Part shown: positions 1-11,630 of the stretch, piece by piece
How positions within the stretch are numbered: position 1 is the stretch's first letter
How the letters are laid out: the number at the start of each line of letters is the position of its first letter
NCBI RefSeq assembly: GCF_026213295.1
Contig: NC_079434.1
Location: 10,420,268 to 10,484,267 of the forward strand
Origin: Gadus chalcogrammus
Taxonomy: Eukaryota > Chordata > Actinopteri > Gadiformes > Gadidae
DNA length: 64,000 nucleotides
Reading direction: 5' to 3'
Position numbers and translations under genes: made by a program
The notes under the pieces: model-generated
What the model saw: the letters and a program-made list of their open reading frames with translations, nothing else
What the model was told of the DNA's origin: nothing
The model's database searches: none

Positions 1-1199
1 AGTAACTCTGTACTTTATCATATCCTATAGTAACTCTGGCTTATATAAATTCGAATCCAATCAATTTGTTGAGCACATTCTAAGACACAGGGGCCAAAAA
101 TTGAAATAATCAAAACATATCATACATATGCACGCACGCACGCATGCACGCACACACGCACACACACACACACACAAACTCAAACAATCCTCACAAACGT
201 TTTTCCCCTGCATTTATAAGTGTTGGGGGTGCTGATCATGGGGCAACAACTGCAAAGGCCCGGTCTCCCTCGGGCTTCAATCTAGAGCGCAGATTGAACA
301 GGAGGCCCTGGTCAGGTCAGGTGACCTGAGGGCCCTGCTCAAGCTGACCTGAGGGCCCTGGTCAGCTGACCCGAGGACTCTGGGGGTCCCAGGGGTGTAC
401 AGGAGCTCTGATGGGTAGGAGTGCTGGGTGACGGGGTCCCTCTTCCTGGAGCCTGTCAAAAGCTTTTCTTCCTCAGCCTTATCATATCCTGTATCCCCCT
501 ATATCATATGATCCACTGTGTTCACCTAGAATATTTATTGCATTATTAGTTGTTGAAGGACTGTATAGTAGTAGTATTAATGCTAGTATCTGGGAGTACT
601 TGTCTAGGTACGGTGCTTGTATAACGTTTCTACTGCCACACCACACGCCGATGACAATAGCGCTTATTATCTCATCCCATAATAACCCACCCTCATCAAT
701 CAGCCCCCTCCATCCTTCTGCTTCAAATGCAATTTCAACCGCCCAACACACAGACCCACACTCACCTAAACGCACACACACGGATGTGTAGCTTCTGCGT
801 GTACGCAGAATATGCTTGTCCGGCGTCGTCTCTGTGCTGAAATGTGATTGGCTGCCATGCCTGACTGATGCGTGACGGGACACTTGGCAGAGGGCATGCT
901 GGGTAAACACTTTTTCACTGTCTTGTCACCTTGACGTTCGTACAGCGAATCACCTTCCAGCTCCCGTATACACCCCCATACCCAACCACCACCCATTTAC
1001 ATCATCTTCCACTCTCTGCTCTATGTATGCACACACACACACACACGCACACACACACTCACGCACGCACGCACGCACGCACGCACGCACCCACGCCCAC
1101 ATTAACTCTCTCGCTAGGTCTCTCACATACAGACAGACACACACACACACACACACATAGACACACACACACAAAAACCAACTCTCGCTAGGTCTCTCA
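1..1199. other. Gene-free sequence with simple repeats
   Basis: I see no gene here. At about 290-385 there is a short direct repeat built on GAGGGCCCTGGTCAG and GTGACCTGAG. From about 1027 to 1190 the sequence is interrupted (CA)n with ACGC blocks. The open frames seen here are simple-repeat frames or short random ones. Confidence 0.6.
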
Positions 1200-1795
<596 letters not shown>

Positions 1796-1995
1796 TTTCT
1801 GATGGCTGGGCTCTGCTTGTAAGAAAATGCTCCACACACACACTCTAGAGCCCACTCAGAGAAAGAGAGAGAGAGAGAGAGGACAAAAAGGAAAAAGAGA
1901 AAGATAGATTACAACGAAGGACTGTTAGAAAAGGGTTGGCAGGTAAAAGAGCGAAGTGGAGTGAGAAGGTAAGATGGTAAACAAGGTATTCCATC

Positions 1996-2183
<188 letters not shown>

Positions 2184-2740
2184 TGTGTGTGACCAGGAGA
2201 ATAGATGGGGGATGTCAGTGGGTGATTTAGAAAGCACTTTAACTATCTCCTCCTTCAGCCTCTCCCCCTGCTCCTCCTGCTCCTTGTATGTCATACTGTC
2301 ATAGCCCGGTGGCCCATCCCAGGCCCAGACCACGATACCAGTCCGGCTCTGTTCTGATTGGCTCTCTCGTCATTCTGGTCGCGAGGTCTGCTGATTTCAG
2401 GCGCTAGCCTTACCTTTTGGTCGTGCTCATTAGCAGAGTTAGCAGATGGTTGGTCCTAACGTGAGGTGTCTGAGCTGGCCGCAGGCACCTCCCTGTCTCA
2501 CCCTCATCGGCGGCGCCGTCCCCGTTGCCGCGGTGATAACCCTGACTCCATCAGGATTCTCTCTTTCCAGCCTCCAAGGGCGATCCGTCCTCGTCATTTG
2601 AGACACTTTCTGGAACCTCAGGAGCAGGTTCCTCTGTGGACACTGAAGGATGTGTGTGGTGCATTTTCAAACATGCGCATGTTGTGAATGACATGTTGAA
2701 ACTGAGCGGGACGCAAACACCAGCCATCGGAAAGAGAATC
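2184..2740. other. Loop of inverted repeat, no gene assigned
   Basis: Unique-looking sequence. A minus-strand frame at about 2190-2345 and a plus-strand frame at about 2550-2781 stay open for 50-78 codons. Neither gives a family I recognise and neither has a convincing pair of splice sites, so no gene is called. Confidence 0.4.
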
Positions 2741-3285
<545 letters not shown>

Positions 3286-3424
3286 TAGAGAAAAGCGCCC
3301 CTTGAGTTTTGAGAATGAGAATGATGGGTGGGTGGGGGTGGATGTGGTGTGGGGGTATATACGGGTGCATACGGGTGTATACAGGAGCATGAAGGTGATT
3401 GGCTGTTTGGACGTCAAGGTGATA

Positions 3425-3713
3425 CAGACTATAGGTCTGTGTTCTGGTACCTCAGGAGGATGTTCTAGAAGCTGTCAGTCTGTGTTCTGGAACCTCAGGA
3501 TTATATGTTCTAAAAGCTGTGGGTCTGTGATCTGGAACCTCAGGAGGATGTTCTAGGAACTGTTGTCTGTATTTAAGAACCTCAGGCGTATGTTCTAGAA
3601 GCTGAAGGTCTGTGATCTGGAACCTCAGGAGGATGTTCTAGAAGCTGTCAGTCTGTGTTCTGGAACTTCAGGAGGATTTTCTAGAAGCTGTCAGTCTGTG
3701 TTCTGGAACCTCA
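3425..3713 (+). repeat. Minisatellite of about 44 bp, cut by an assembly gap
   Basis: Six to seven tandem units that share TCTGTGTTCTGGAACCTCAG and GGATGTTCTAGAAGCTG. The array runs into the N gap at 3714, so its true length is unknown. Confidence 0.85.
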
Positions 3714-3813
3714 NNNNNNNNNNNNNNNNNNNNNNNNNNNNNNNNNNNNNNNNNNNNNNNNNNNNNNNNNNNNNNNNNNNNNNNNNNNNNNNNNNNNNNN
3801 NNNNNNNNNNNNN
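3714..3813. other. Assembly gap (100 N)
   Basis: Exactly 100 N, the conventional size for a gap of unknown length. It starts inside a minisatellite, which is the likely cause of the break. Confidence 0.98.
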
Positions 3814-4529
3814 CCCTCCTAATCCTAACTCTTCATGAGCAGCTATCTGGTTTGTTGTCCACCCATCCATCCAGTTGCTTTTCTACACGCTCTGTTCTAT
3901 TTAGTAATTTTGAAGCTTTAATCCAAAGCAACCTAAAATAATTAATGTCATTAAGGAGCAGGAAGGGGTTATGGGCATTATGCTCTTGGATTTATAAGCA
4001 TTGAAATATTTATAAAGGAGATGATTCGTAGCCACGAGCAAAGCACTATTCACTAACTCATTACTTAGTCCAGACAAATGTGTACAGACTCACTGGGAAA
4101 TTGATATTACAGGCTCGTTCTCCCGCACAAAGGTATATAAATGAACGGGTGTTGCTGTGTTCCCAGTAAGTGCCATTGCATAAGAGTGTCTCCTCCGTAT
4201 AACTTAATGGAGAATGTTCTCATTACCGTTTCCCAGAGACTCCTTCTCCGGCCAACTAGCTGCAGAGCTGACTGGTCCCTCTGGTAGATAACCTGGCAGC
4301 CGTGGCCCCCGCCGGCCGGTCACATGATGGACGAGCGGGAGGAAATAGACGGCTAGCAGAAAATAGATGAGCCGTTGAACGTAGCGGAGGAGGGGCCGTG
4401 GGGGAGAGCTCGCCTGGCTGGAGGAAGCAGAGTTCCTCTGACTGCAGAGCTTTGTGGGTGGTGAATCAACATGCCCCCCTATGGGGCTGGCTTGTCTGGA
4501 CCCCATGGAAGCAAGGGTTCCTTCCTTCA
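3814..4529. other. Gene-free sequence
   Basis: No coding support. About 3905-4000 has ATCCAAAGCAACCTAA and ATTAAGGAGCAGGAAGGGG, which resemble a worn fish interspersed repeat also seen at 6419-6510 and 29660-29800. The 108-codon minus-strand frame at 4204-4530 has no family that I recognise. Confidence 0.4.
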
Positions 4530-4738
4530 TAGCTTGTCTAGCCTGTATGGGGGTATGGGTTCTTAGATCGTCTAGCCTGTATGGGGGTATGGGTTCTTAG
4601 ATCCTCTAGCCTGTATGGGGGTATGGGTTCAGCCTGTATGGGGGTATGGGTTCTTAGATCCTCTAGCCTGTATGGAGGTATGGGTTCTTAGCTTATCTAG
4701 CCTGTATGGAGGTATGGTTTCTGGGCTTGTCTAGAGTG
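4530..4738 (+). repeat. Minisatellite of about 35 bp
   Basis: About six units sharing TCTAGCCTGTATGGGGGTAT and GGGTTCTTAGATC. One unit is shortened near 4625, and GGAGG variants occur at the right end. Confidence 0.9.
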
Positions 4739-4749
4739 TGTGAAGGCAT

Positions 4750-5606
4750 TAGGGATGGGCAAAATGATTCTTTTCCGGGAACTAGTTCTTTCAGTTCAGT
4801 TCACTATAACGATTCGTTTATTTGATTCGGTCGTTTTGATTCGTTCGTTACGTCAGATTACATATTAAAAAAAATTAAAAAAAAAAAACTTTTTTTCATA
4901 ATTTCCTATTTTTTTTAAATGGTCATTGGTCCGATAGGACCGTCAAGACCGCAGTCCGCCGTTTGGAGATACCTGCTATACAATAAATCGAACGTCCCAC
5001 CAATATTTTACCACTTGCTTACTCTCTATATTTCATTCATGGTTTTACATTTATAATTTTATTTTACTTTACATTTAATTCTTCATTGTTCAGGCATTAC
5101 AGAACTTGCATGGTCATAAATAAAAATACGAACTGCAGTTTAATTTCTTTGTTTTTTCTTAAATTGACGTAGAATGGAGCAAAGACTCCTGGGATTGGGA
5201 AATGCGTTTATCCAATAAACAGATGGAGGTCAAGTCTATTTTCGAAAAGATGTAGGGGATATATGAGTGGCCCCACGTCGAATGGTATGACCCAAGATAC
5301 GTCACAGAGAAAGCGCGCATATTCGACGGTACCCCCGCCTCATTATTGTTTACTCAGGTGCCATTCCAACACCATTGCTACCTCTCATTGGCTGAATCTT
5401 TGAGGAAGTTTGTAGACTCATCAATATGAGTCGCGGGGAGACGGAGCTCTGTTCGTTTGTATATTTTATTTACGTGACCATATGTTTGGTTTATGTTAAT
5501 AAAAAGAATCAAGAACCAGTTCTTCTTGTTTTGGGGAACCAGTTCTTGTCGTTCACGTTCGGGATTCGTTCGTTGTAACGAATCAGTCGCGACCGACACA
5601 TCCCTA
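4750..5606. mobile_element. Non-autonomous hAT element 1 (857 bp)
   Basis: The element begins TAGGGATGGGC and ends with the inverse, CATCCCTA. It is flanked by a perfect 8-bp target duplication, GAAGGCAT, at 4742-4749 and 5607-5614. Subterminal GATTCGTT motifs recur inside both ends. An 8-bp duplication with short TAGGG-type termini is typical of the hAT superfamily. No transposase frame is present, so it must have moved in trans. The perfect duplication suggests a fairly recent insertion. Confidence 0.88.
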
Positions 5607-5694
5607 GAAGGCATGGGTTCCTACTAGCTAGCTCGACTGTATAAATGTATGTGTTATTGGCTTGGCTAGACTGTATATAGGTTAGGGTTTCTAG

Positions 5695-6371
5695 TAGGGC
5701 CCGACCGATATTGATTTTTGAGTGCCGATGCCGATGGCGATTATTTTCAGAGAAAAATTACGATTACGATTTAATCGGCCGATTAAAAAAAAAAAAAGAA
5801 AAAAAAAAAAGAAAGCATATAAAACGTAGTTTTTGAAACCTTAAATATACTTTAAACACTGTTGACGAATATGTGAATTGAATGCAGAACCTTTGAGTGT
5901 TTTAGAATACATTTACAGTCAAAAATGAGTGTAATGTAAAATGTAAAATAAATAACTAACTCCCAAAGTGCTGCGCTCGTGAGCAGTGACTAACACGTGC
6001 GTGCTGAGCAGTATGGTCTCACCGTTAGAGTCTACAGTATAACAAATTAACATGGCCTGGGACCTAAAGAAAAACAGGCACAACATGCTCAAACAACGCG
6101 TCTTGTGTACATTGGTGAGGTGAGCGCGCAGCTGCCTGAGCGAGCGTGCTTTCATGTTGTACGGTAAAATTCAATCTCCTCTTTTTTACTCCAGCTAAAG
6201 TTGTTAGTTAGCAAGGCGAGTAGGAGCGCAATCTGCAGGATAACATTTAAAAAAATAAAAAAATAATAATAATCGGTTGTAATCGGCGTCTTTTTGGCCG
6301 ATGCCGATTATTTTCAAAAAGGCTATAATCGGCCGATTAAATCGGCAGGCCGATTAATCGGTCGGGCCCTA
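5695..6371. mobile_element. Non-autonomous hAT element 2 (677 bp)
   Basis: The termini are TAGGGCCCGACCGAT and its exact inverse ATCGGTCGGGCCCTA. The perfect 8-bp target duplication is GTTTCTAG, at 5687-5694 and 6372-6379. The ends are rich in nested AATCGGCCGATTA palindromes. There is no transposase. It differs in sequence from the hAT element 90 bp to its left. Confidence 0.9.
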
Positions 6372-6379
6372 GTTTCTAG

Positions 6380-7195
6380 ACGAGAAACGGTTCTCACTAT
6401 AAGTCCAAGATACTACCTGTCATTAAGGAGCAGGTAGGGGTTGGAGGGCATCTTGCTCTAGGATTCCAGCAGGTAGACTAAACATTGAGGATCGAATCCA
6501 GCATCTTACAGCATCCCCCCCCCCCCCCCCCCCCCTGTTAAACTCAGATGTAAGTATCTAGAATAGAGTTCATTTACCCCTGGGCTGGTACTAATTGACT
6601 ATACCAGATGGCCTATTACAAATCAAAAGGTCCCTTTTTTTTTTTTTCAACCTGGAACATCCACCTCTGCTCTGAGAGGAAGTGGTGTTGTTGTTGATAC
6701 TGTTACGTCAGACAGTATTTTGTCGAAAAGGGTCAGCATCAAGAGACCTGCTTTGACATAGTCCTGAAATAGTCCACCAGATGAACGGCTGCGGTGATAA
6801 CCAGTCCTCGTCTCTCGGCCTGGGAACCCGACCAGACAAACAGGAAGAGGCCTTTTCTATTTGTGGTTCCTTGGGACGTTGCAGGGCTTGGGAGATGGTC
6901 AAGCTCTCGTGCGCTGTCGCAGTCAGAGGTGCGCTGATGTGTCGGACCTTTCATGGCTGATGGATACTCATCCCGGCGCTCACACAGAGAGACTTGATCA
7001 AATACGTTTTAATTTCCCCTTCCATTTATTAAAAAATACCCAGCACGGAAGAAACATATCGCCAAAAGTTATTTCTGTGGTGATTCTGTGAACTTGCCTG
7101 CATCTGGAGTTTGGAACCCAGCCTACACTTCCAAGTTTTACTAGCTAGTCTTAATGCTACAATTGAACCTAATGAACCTGAATGCAGAAACAGTG
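6380..7195. other. Gene-free sequence between transposons
   Basis: 6419-6510 is a worn interspersed repeat with GGATCGAATCCAGCA, like the tail of a tRNA-derived SINE. A C homopolymer of about 20 nt lies near 6516-6535 and a T tract near 6633. I see no gene. Confidence 0.45.
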
Positions 7196-7600
7196 GTATG
7201 GAGCAGTGGCGACTGGCGATCAAACATGTTGGTGGGGCACAGTAATAGACAGGGGGTCTGAGGTTCCCCCCCCGTATTTTTTTTTGAATTTTATAGATTT
7301 GATATCCTGTATTCTGGTGCATTTTGGGGATGGCCACTACCTATTTACCTACTTTTCATTCAGATTCATAGCCTACATCCTGACTTGCAGGGCCTGGACA
7401 AGCTTACACTGCATATACAGACCTACTTCATGGCCATTCCACCAGCCATTGCTATTTGAACCATTGTTGTTATTCCGCCTTCTGTCGTCGTTTTTCGCTG
7501 CTGGAAACCGAAAATGTGTCAGGCCAATCAGATCGTGAGGGGCAAAATCGAGCCGAATGACGTCAGAGCTGCGACGGTTCCGTGTTAGAGGTAAACAATA

Positions 7601-7906
7601 ATGGCTGCTGCTGCTGGCGAACAGCTGTCTTTCGACTCGGCTTTGGCCGCTCCTATTCAAGACTTGAAGTTATCATGTTCTTTGAGAAATGAACAAAGAA
7701 CTGCACTGAAGACTTTCCTGGAAAAGAAAGATGTATTCAGAGTTTTGCCAACTGGATACGGTAAAAGCTTCGTCGTTGGTCTCCATTCTCTCAATCCACC
7801 ATTCGCAACACTTCCCCATGGAAATTTCTGTCGCTCTGACTACGTCACCTTCTTCGTTGTTCTGATTGGTTGTAGCGCTATCCTATTGCGTGCAGAGGGA
7901 ACTTGA
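7601..7906 (+). pseudogene. RecQ-like helicase N-terminal fragment
   Basis: The 101-codon frame begins with ATG and keeps a RecQ-type motif 0 to motif I region: LRNEQRTALKTFLEKKD followed by LPTGYGKS, a Walker A-like nucleotide-binding motif, at about residues 45-60. The normal continuation into the helicase core is missing after residue 56, and the frame soon stops. RecQ helicases unwind DNA using ATP, but this piece lacks motif II (DEAH) and the RQC part and cannot work alone. GATACGGTAAAAG could be a splice donor, so it may be a first exon whose partners were lost. It sits just inside the left end of the composite element. Confidence 0.6.
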
Positions 7907-7940
7907 AAGACAACCGTTTATCCCTCCAACTCCAATAGTA

Positions 7941-8386
7941 TCTGTCTGCGTCCTGCAAGACGGAGGCGTAACTTGTAGTAGGAGGCGTAACTTGTACTAG
8001 GAGGCGTAACTTGTTCTTTTCTAAATCGCGGTCCATGCGAGATCTTTCTCTTTTCGCGGTAAACAAAAAGCGTTGTAAATCACGGTTCACACAAGATCTT
8101 CATTGAAGTCGGGTCTTCCGATATTCATGACGGTAAGTAAATTTAAGGCCTAATATTTGAGGTCCGAGTTGCGGTCATTTATGTACCCGCGCACCACTGC
8201 TACATACAGATCAATTCCGCGATATAGAAAAGTACTAGACACGCCTCCGACTACAAGTTACGCCTCCGACTACATGTTACGCCTCCGACTACATGTTACG
8301 CCTCCTAGTGCAAGTTACGCCTCCTCCGACTACAAGTTACGCCTCCTACTACAAGTTACGCCTCCGTCTTGCAGGACGCAGACAGA
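7941..8386. mobile_element. Fold-back element with inverted subrepeat arrays
   Basis: The left arm (7941-8014) starts TCTGTCTGCGTCCTGCAAG and continues with three copies of GGAGGCGTAACTTGTA. The right arm (8234-8386) is its inverse: six or seven copies of CAAGTTACGCCTCC, then CTTGCAGGACGCAGACAGA. The outer parts match nearly perfectly for about 70 bp. The interior of about 220 bp carries GCGAGATCTT and CGCGG motifs. It has no coding capacity. No clear target duplication is visible, so the class is open. Confidence 0.75.
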
Positions 8387-8530
8387 CCCAACTCTCCCAC
8401 ACTGCCACCGTACGAGACCAGACCCAATATCTTTCCGATATGGGTCTTGCCCCTGACTGCAGCCCGCAGATCGAGGAGGAGCTAATTGTGGGCGGGTCTA
8501 AACGTTTAACCCATGGTTTTACCCTCTCGG

Positions 8531-8544
8531 GCGCCATCTGGTGG
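8531..8544 (-). promoter_or_regulatory. Candidate CTCF-type motif
   Basis: On the minus strand the sequence reads CCACCAGATGGCGC, which fits the vertebrate CTCF core CCASYAGRKGGC at every position. Motif only; occupancy is unknown. Confidence 0.3.
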
Positions 8545-8599
8545 CGGAGATCCGGCAGCACATTCTCAAACATCAATACAGCACAGCACAGCACAATGA

Positions 8600-9820
8600 C
8601 TTACCGGTAATATGGAAAAAGGTTCATGCATTTGATAGACTTTCCTACTTTTAACTTGTCATTTCAAATGTCTTTTTTAGTATAGACACATATTATTTCG
8701 TACACTCAATTATATTAGCTAAGTCAAATAAACCAAAGACAGAAGACTTTGCATCATTGATTTTATTTTCACCCCAGGCAAAAAAATTGATCTGTAAAGA
8801 AGAAAAAAAAAAGCTTCCATAAATGTTTGACAAAGGCAAGTATCAAGGTATTTTTCTGGCCCATAGCAAGCAACCCTGTTCCCGGTTTCCAGGTCCGTCA
8901 ATTTCAGCAGTGGTACACCTGTCACGCACATACACACACACACACACACGCACATGTACGAAGGCAACACAAGGTCAATCAAAGTAGCTGTGGGTAACAA
9001 ATGGACACAAAGAATGAATAAATGAATGTATTTCATTACATTTATTTTGATCATTCTCAACGCAGAATTCCAATATCAAAATGGAATGCACTATGCAAAG
9101 AGTAAGGCCATGCATTAAATGTTGATATTCAAATCCTGTTATTATGCCTTATCATACTCTAATTCAAGTGAATGATTTATTACCTTCTTTATTTCTCTCA
9201 GACATACTCTAGGGTAGAAACACACACAAATATAGCATATATATAGCATATATATAGCATTAGTAACTGTTTTTATAGACCCGGATATGAAATATGATTT
9301 TTTTTTAAGCATTGCAGTGAACCTACCTGACAAGAGAAAATAAGGACACAGACGGTCCGTCAGACAGACAGACAGTCAGTCAGTCAGACAGACAGACAGA
9401 CCATCAGTCAGTCAGTCAGTCAGACAAAGACAGACAGACAGAGAGGAGTTCTTAAAAGAACTGTTGGTTTCGTAATGTGTGTGTTATGTGGTGCAATGTC
9501 GTGGTGCAATGTGCAGGCAAATCTGGAGGGGAAAAGCAAAATTTAAATCAGGTTTCAATGTTTCACGAAACATATCTTACCAATGTGGTTTGGAGAATAT
9601 TACCATGATAAGCAAAATATTGGAGTTTATTTAATTGTCCTCATATGTGGACCCGATTATGTGTCCTCATATGTGGCCCGAGGGCATGGCGTTAAAAAAA
9701 GCTGAAAAACACTGCCTAAATGCTATTTTTCAAACGACCTCATGGCATAAACATGAGGCCTATGCATGTTACTTCCATGAATATTTTAATGATCAACTTG
9801 TTGGTCTATCCATACATTAG
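8600..9820. other. Gene-free, AT-rich sequence
   Basis: No coding support. A short (CA)n lies at about 8930-8950 and a CAGA/CAGT tetranucleotide microsatellite at 9358-9441. The rest is unique-looking sequence inside the composite element. Confidence 0.5.
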
Positions 9821-10160
9821 TTTAGGCCTAAAAAAAAAAAAAGTTTGGTTCCTGTTGGTTGTCAGTTGAGGTCATGGGTAGGTAGGGAATTTATTTAATT
9901 TTTTTATTTAATTTTTCCGGCATTTTTTCCAGCCGCAGCGAATGATAGTAGGTTGTTCATTTAAAAACGAGAAAAATCCGCTCATCCTTGTACAGAATGA
10001 AGAGGTGCTGTACCAAAACGTAATTATAGTTTGCATCAAAAAAAGTTTTTTTTTAATTTTTTAATTTTTTTCATAAAGCTCATAGAATAATTTGGGTCGC
10101 ACATAAATTGACAGGGTCGGTCGGAAACCGGAACCAAACAAAAAAATTGTTTAGGCCTTA
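9821..10160. mobile_element. MITE-like palindromic element (340 bp)
   Basis: The left end TTTAGGCCTAAA, then A/T-rich sequence and GTTTGGTTCC, is mirrored at the right end by GGAACCAAAC, an A-rich run and TTTAGGCCTTA. The interior is AT-rich and non-coding. The termini are close to inverted repeats, but the target duplication is not clear, so the superfamily is unassigned. Confidence 0.55.
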
Positions 10161-10197
10161 TAATGTACACGAACAGAGAGCTGGTGAGCAGCTTACC

Positions 10198-10985
10198 TTG
10201 GTGGTGCAGCGGTAAGAGTGTTGGCTAACACTCTGTAGACTCAGGTTCGAGTCCCCGCTCACAGGGATTAGGAATTTGCTCATCCGTTCTTGCTGAGCCT
10301 AGGTTCTGTTCACCGCTTAAACCCAGGGTTTAAGTCCCCTGATTGAGTAAGTACCTTAATGGATACCTCTTATTTCCAGACTGTGTGAATTGTAAAGTCA
10401 AGTGTAACCTCCAAAACATCCTGATCTGAGTCTTGGTGGTGTGGCGGTAAGGGCTGTGGGTTAACACTCTGCAGGTGCAGGTTCGAGTCCCTGCACGTAC
10501 GGCTAATAAGAAGCTGCGGTACCTTATTGGTTACATCTTATTTTTCTATCATGTGAATGGTAAAGTCAAGTATAACCTCCAAAACGTCCTGTTCTGGGTC
10601 TTGGTGGTGTGGCGGTAAGGGCTGTGGGTTAACACTCTGCAGGTGCAGGTTCGAGTCCCCGCACGCGCTGCTAATAAGAAGCTGAGGTAGCTGAATGGTT
10701 ACATCTTATTTCTCTATCATGTGAATGGTAAAGTCAAGTATAACCTCCAAACATGCTATGTTTAATGTCTTGGTGGTGCAGCGGTCAGGGCTGTTGGTTA
10801 ACGCTCAGTAGACTAAGTTTCGAGTCCCAGAGGTACCTTAATGGATTTATCTTATTTCTCTATCATGTGAATGTTAAAGTCAAGTATAACCTCCAAGCAC
10901 GATCTGGTTAGTGTCTTGGTGGTGAAGCGGTCAGTGCTGTTGGTTAACACTCTGTAGACTAAGGTTCAAGTCCCCGCTCACACGG
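10198..10985 (+). repeat. Forward array of five tRNA-like (SINE-type) units
   Basis: The units start near 10198, 10431, 10599, 10768 and 10914. Each has a tRNA-like head with TGGTGGTGTGGCGGTAAG (A-box region) and GGTTCGAGTCCC, a match to the pol III B box GGTTCGANTCC. A tail follows with CATGTGAATGGTAAAGTCAA and GTATAACCTCC. Spacing is about 146-233 bp. The last two units are weaker (GTTTCGAGTCC and GGTTCAAGTCC). Such heads are typical of tRNA-derived SINEs. Direct tandem packing is unusual for SINEs, so satellite-like expansion of a tRNA-derived unit is likely. Confidence 0.75.
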
Positions 10986-11227
10986 CCACCAAGAAGGGAG
11001 TATACCCAAACGGTCCCCAACGTGGCAGTATTGAAAGAAACGTAAGGGGTAACACTGTCATTTTGAAAAAAACGTAAGGGGTAACACTGTAGTTTTGAAA
11101 AAAACGTAAGGGGTAAGACTGTCGTTTTTTTCTGGCAGTTTTGAAAAAAACGTAAGGGGTAACACTCGTTTTGAAAAAAATGAGGGGTAACACTGTCGTT
11201 TTATACGTCGTTTTGAAATGAAAAGTG

Positions 11228-11301
11228 AGGGTCGGCTTAGCTGTGGAGGTAGAGCAGTTGTCTTGTAAGCGTTAGGTTGCATGTTCAATCCCCAGGGGTA
11301 A
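11228..11301 (+). repeat. tRNA-Thr-like SINE head, copy 1, inside the satellite
   Basis: Contains GGCTTAGCTGTGGAGGTAGA (A-box region), an anticodon-like loop CTTGTAA (TGT, threonine-like) and TTCAATCCCC (degenerate B box). It lacks a proper acceptor stem and CCA end, so it is not a functional tRNA gene. Confidence 0.6.
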
Positions 11302-11556
11302 ATCCGTTGTTTTGAAAAAAACGTAAGGGGTAACACTGTCGTTTTGAAAAAAACGTACGAGGTAACACGTCGTTATTTTCTGGCATTTTTTAAAAAAACG
11401 TAAGGGGTAACACTGTAGTTTTGAAAAAAACGTAAGGGGTAACACTGTTGTTATTTTCTGGCAGTTTTGAAAAAAAACGTAAGGGGTAACACTGTCATTT
11501 TGAAAAAAATGAGGGGTAACACTGTCGATTTATACGTCGTTTTGAATTGAAAACTG

Positions 11557-11630
11557 AGGGTCGGCTTAGCTGTGGCGGTAGAGCAGTTGTCTTGTAAGCG
11601 TTAGGTTGCATGTTCAATCCCCAGGGGTAA
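11557..11630 (+). repeat. tRNA-Thr-like SINE head, copy 2, inside the satellite
   Basis: Almost the same as the copy at 11228. The preceding satellite variant (TTTATACGTCGTTTTGAA) is shared, so the head and its flank were duplicated together. Confidence 0.6.

Noticed and set aside
2190..2345. Possible minus-strand exon reading VVWAWDGPPGYDSMTYKEQ
   Set aside because: Composition looks protein-like, but I recognise no family, and the frame runs straight into a (CA)n array without a clear donor.
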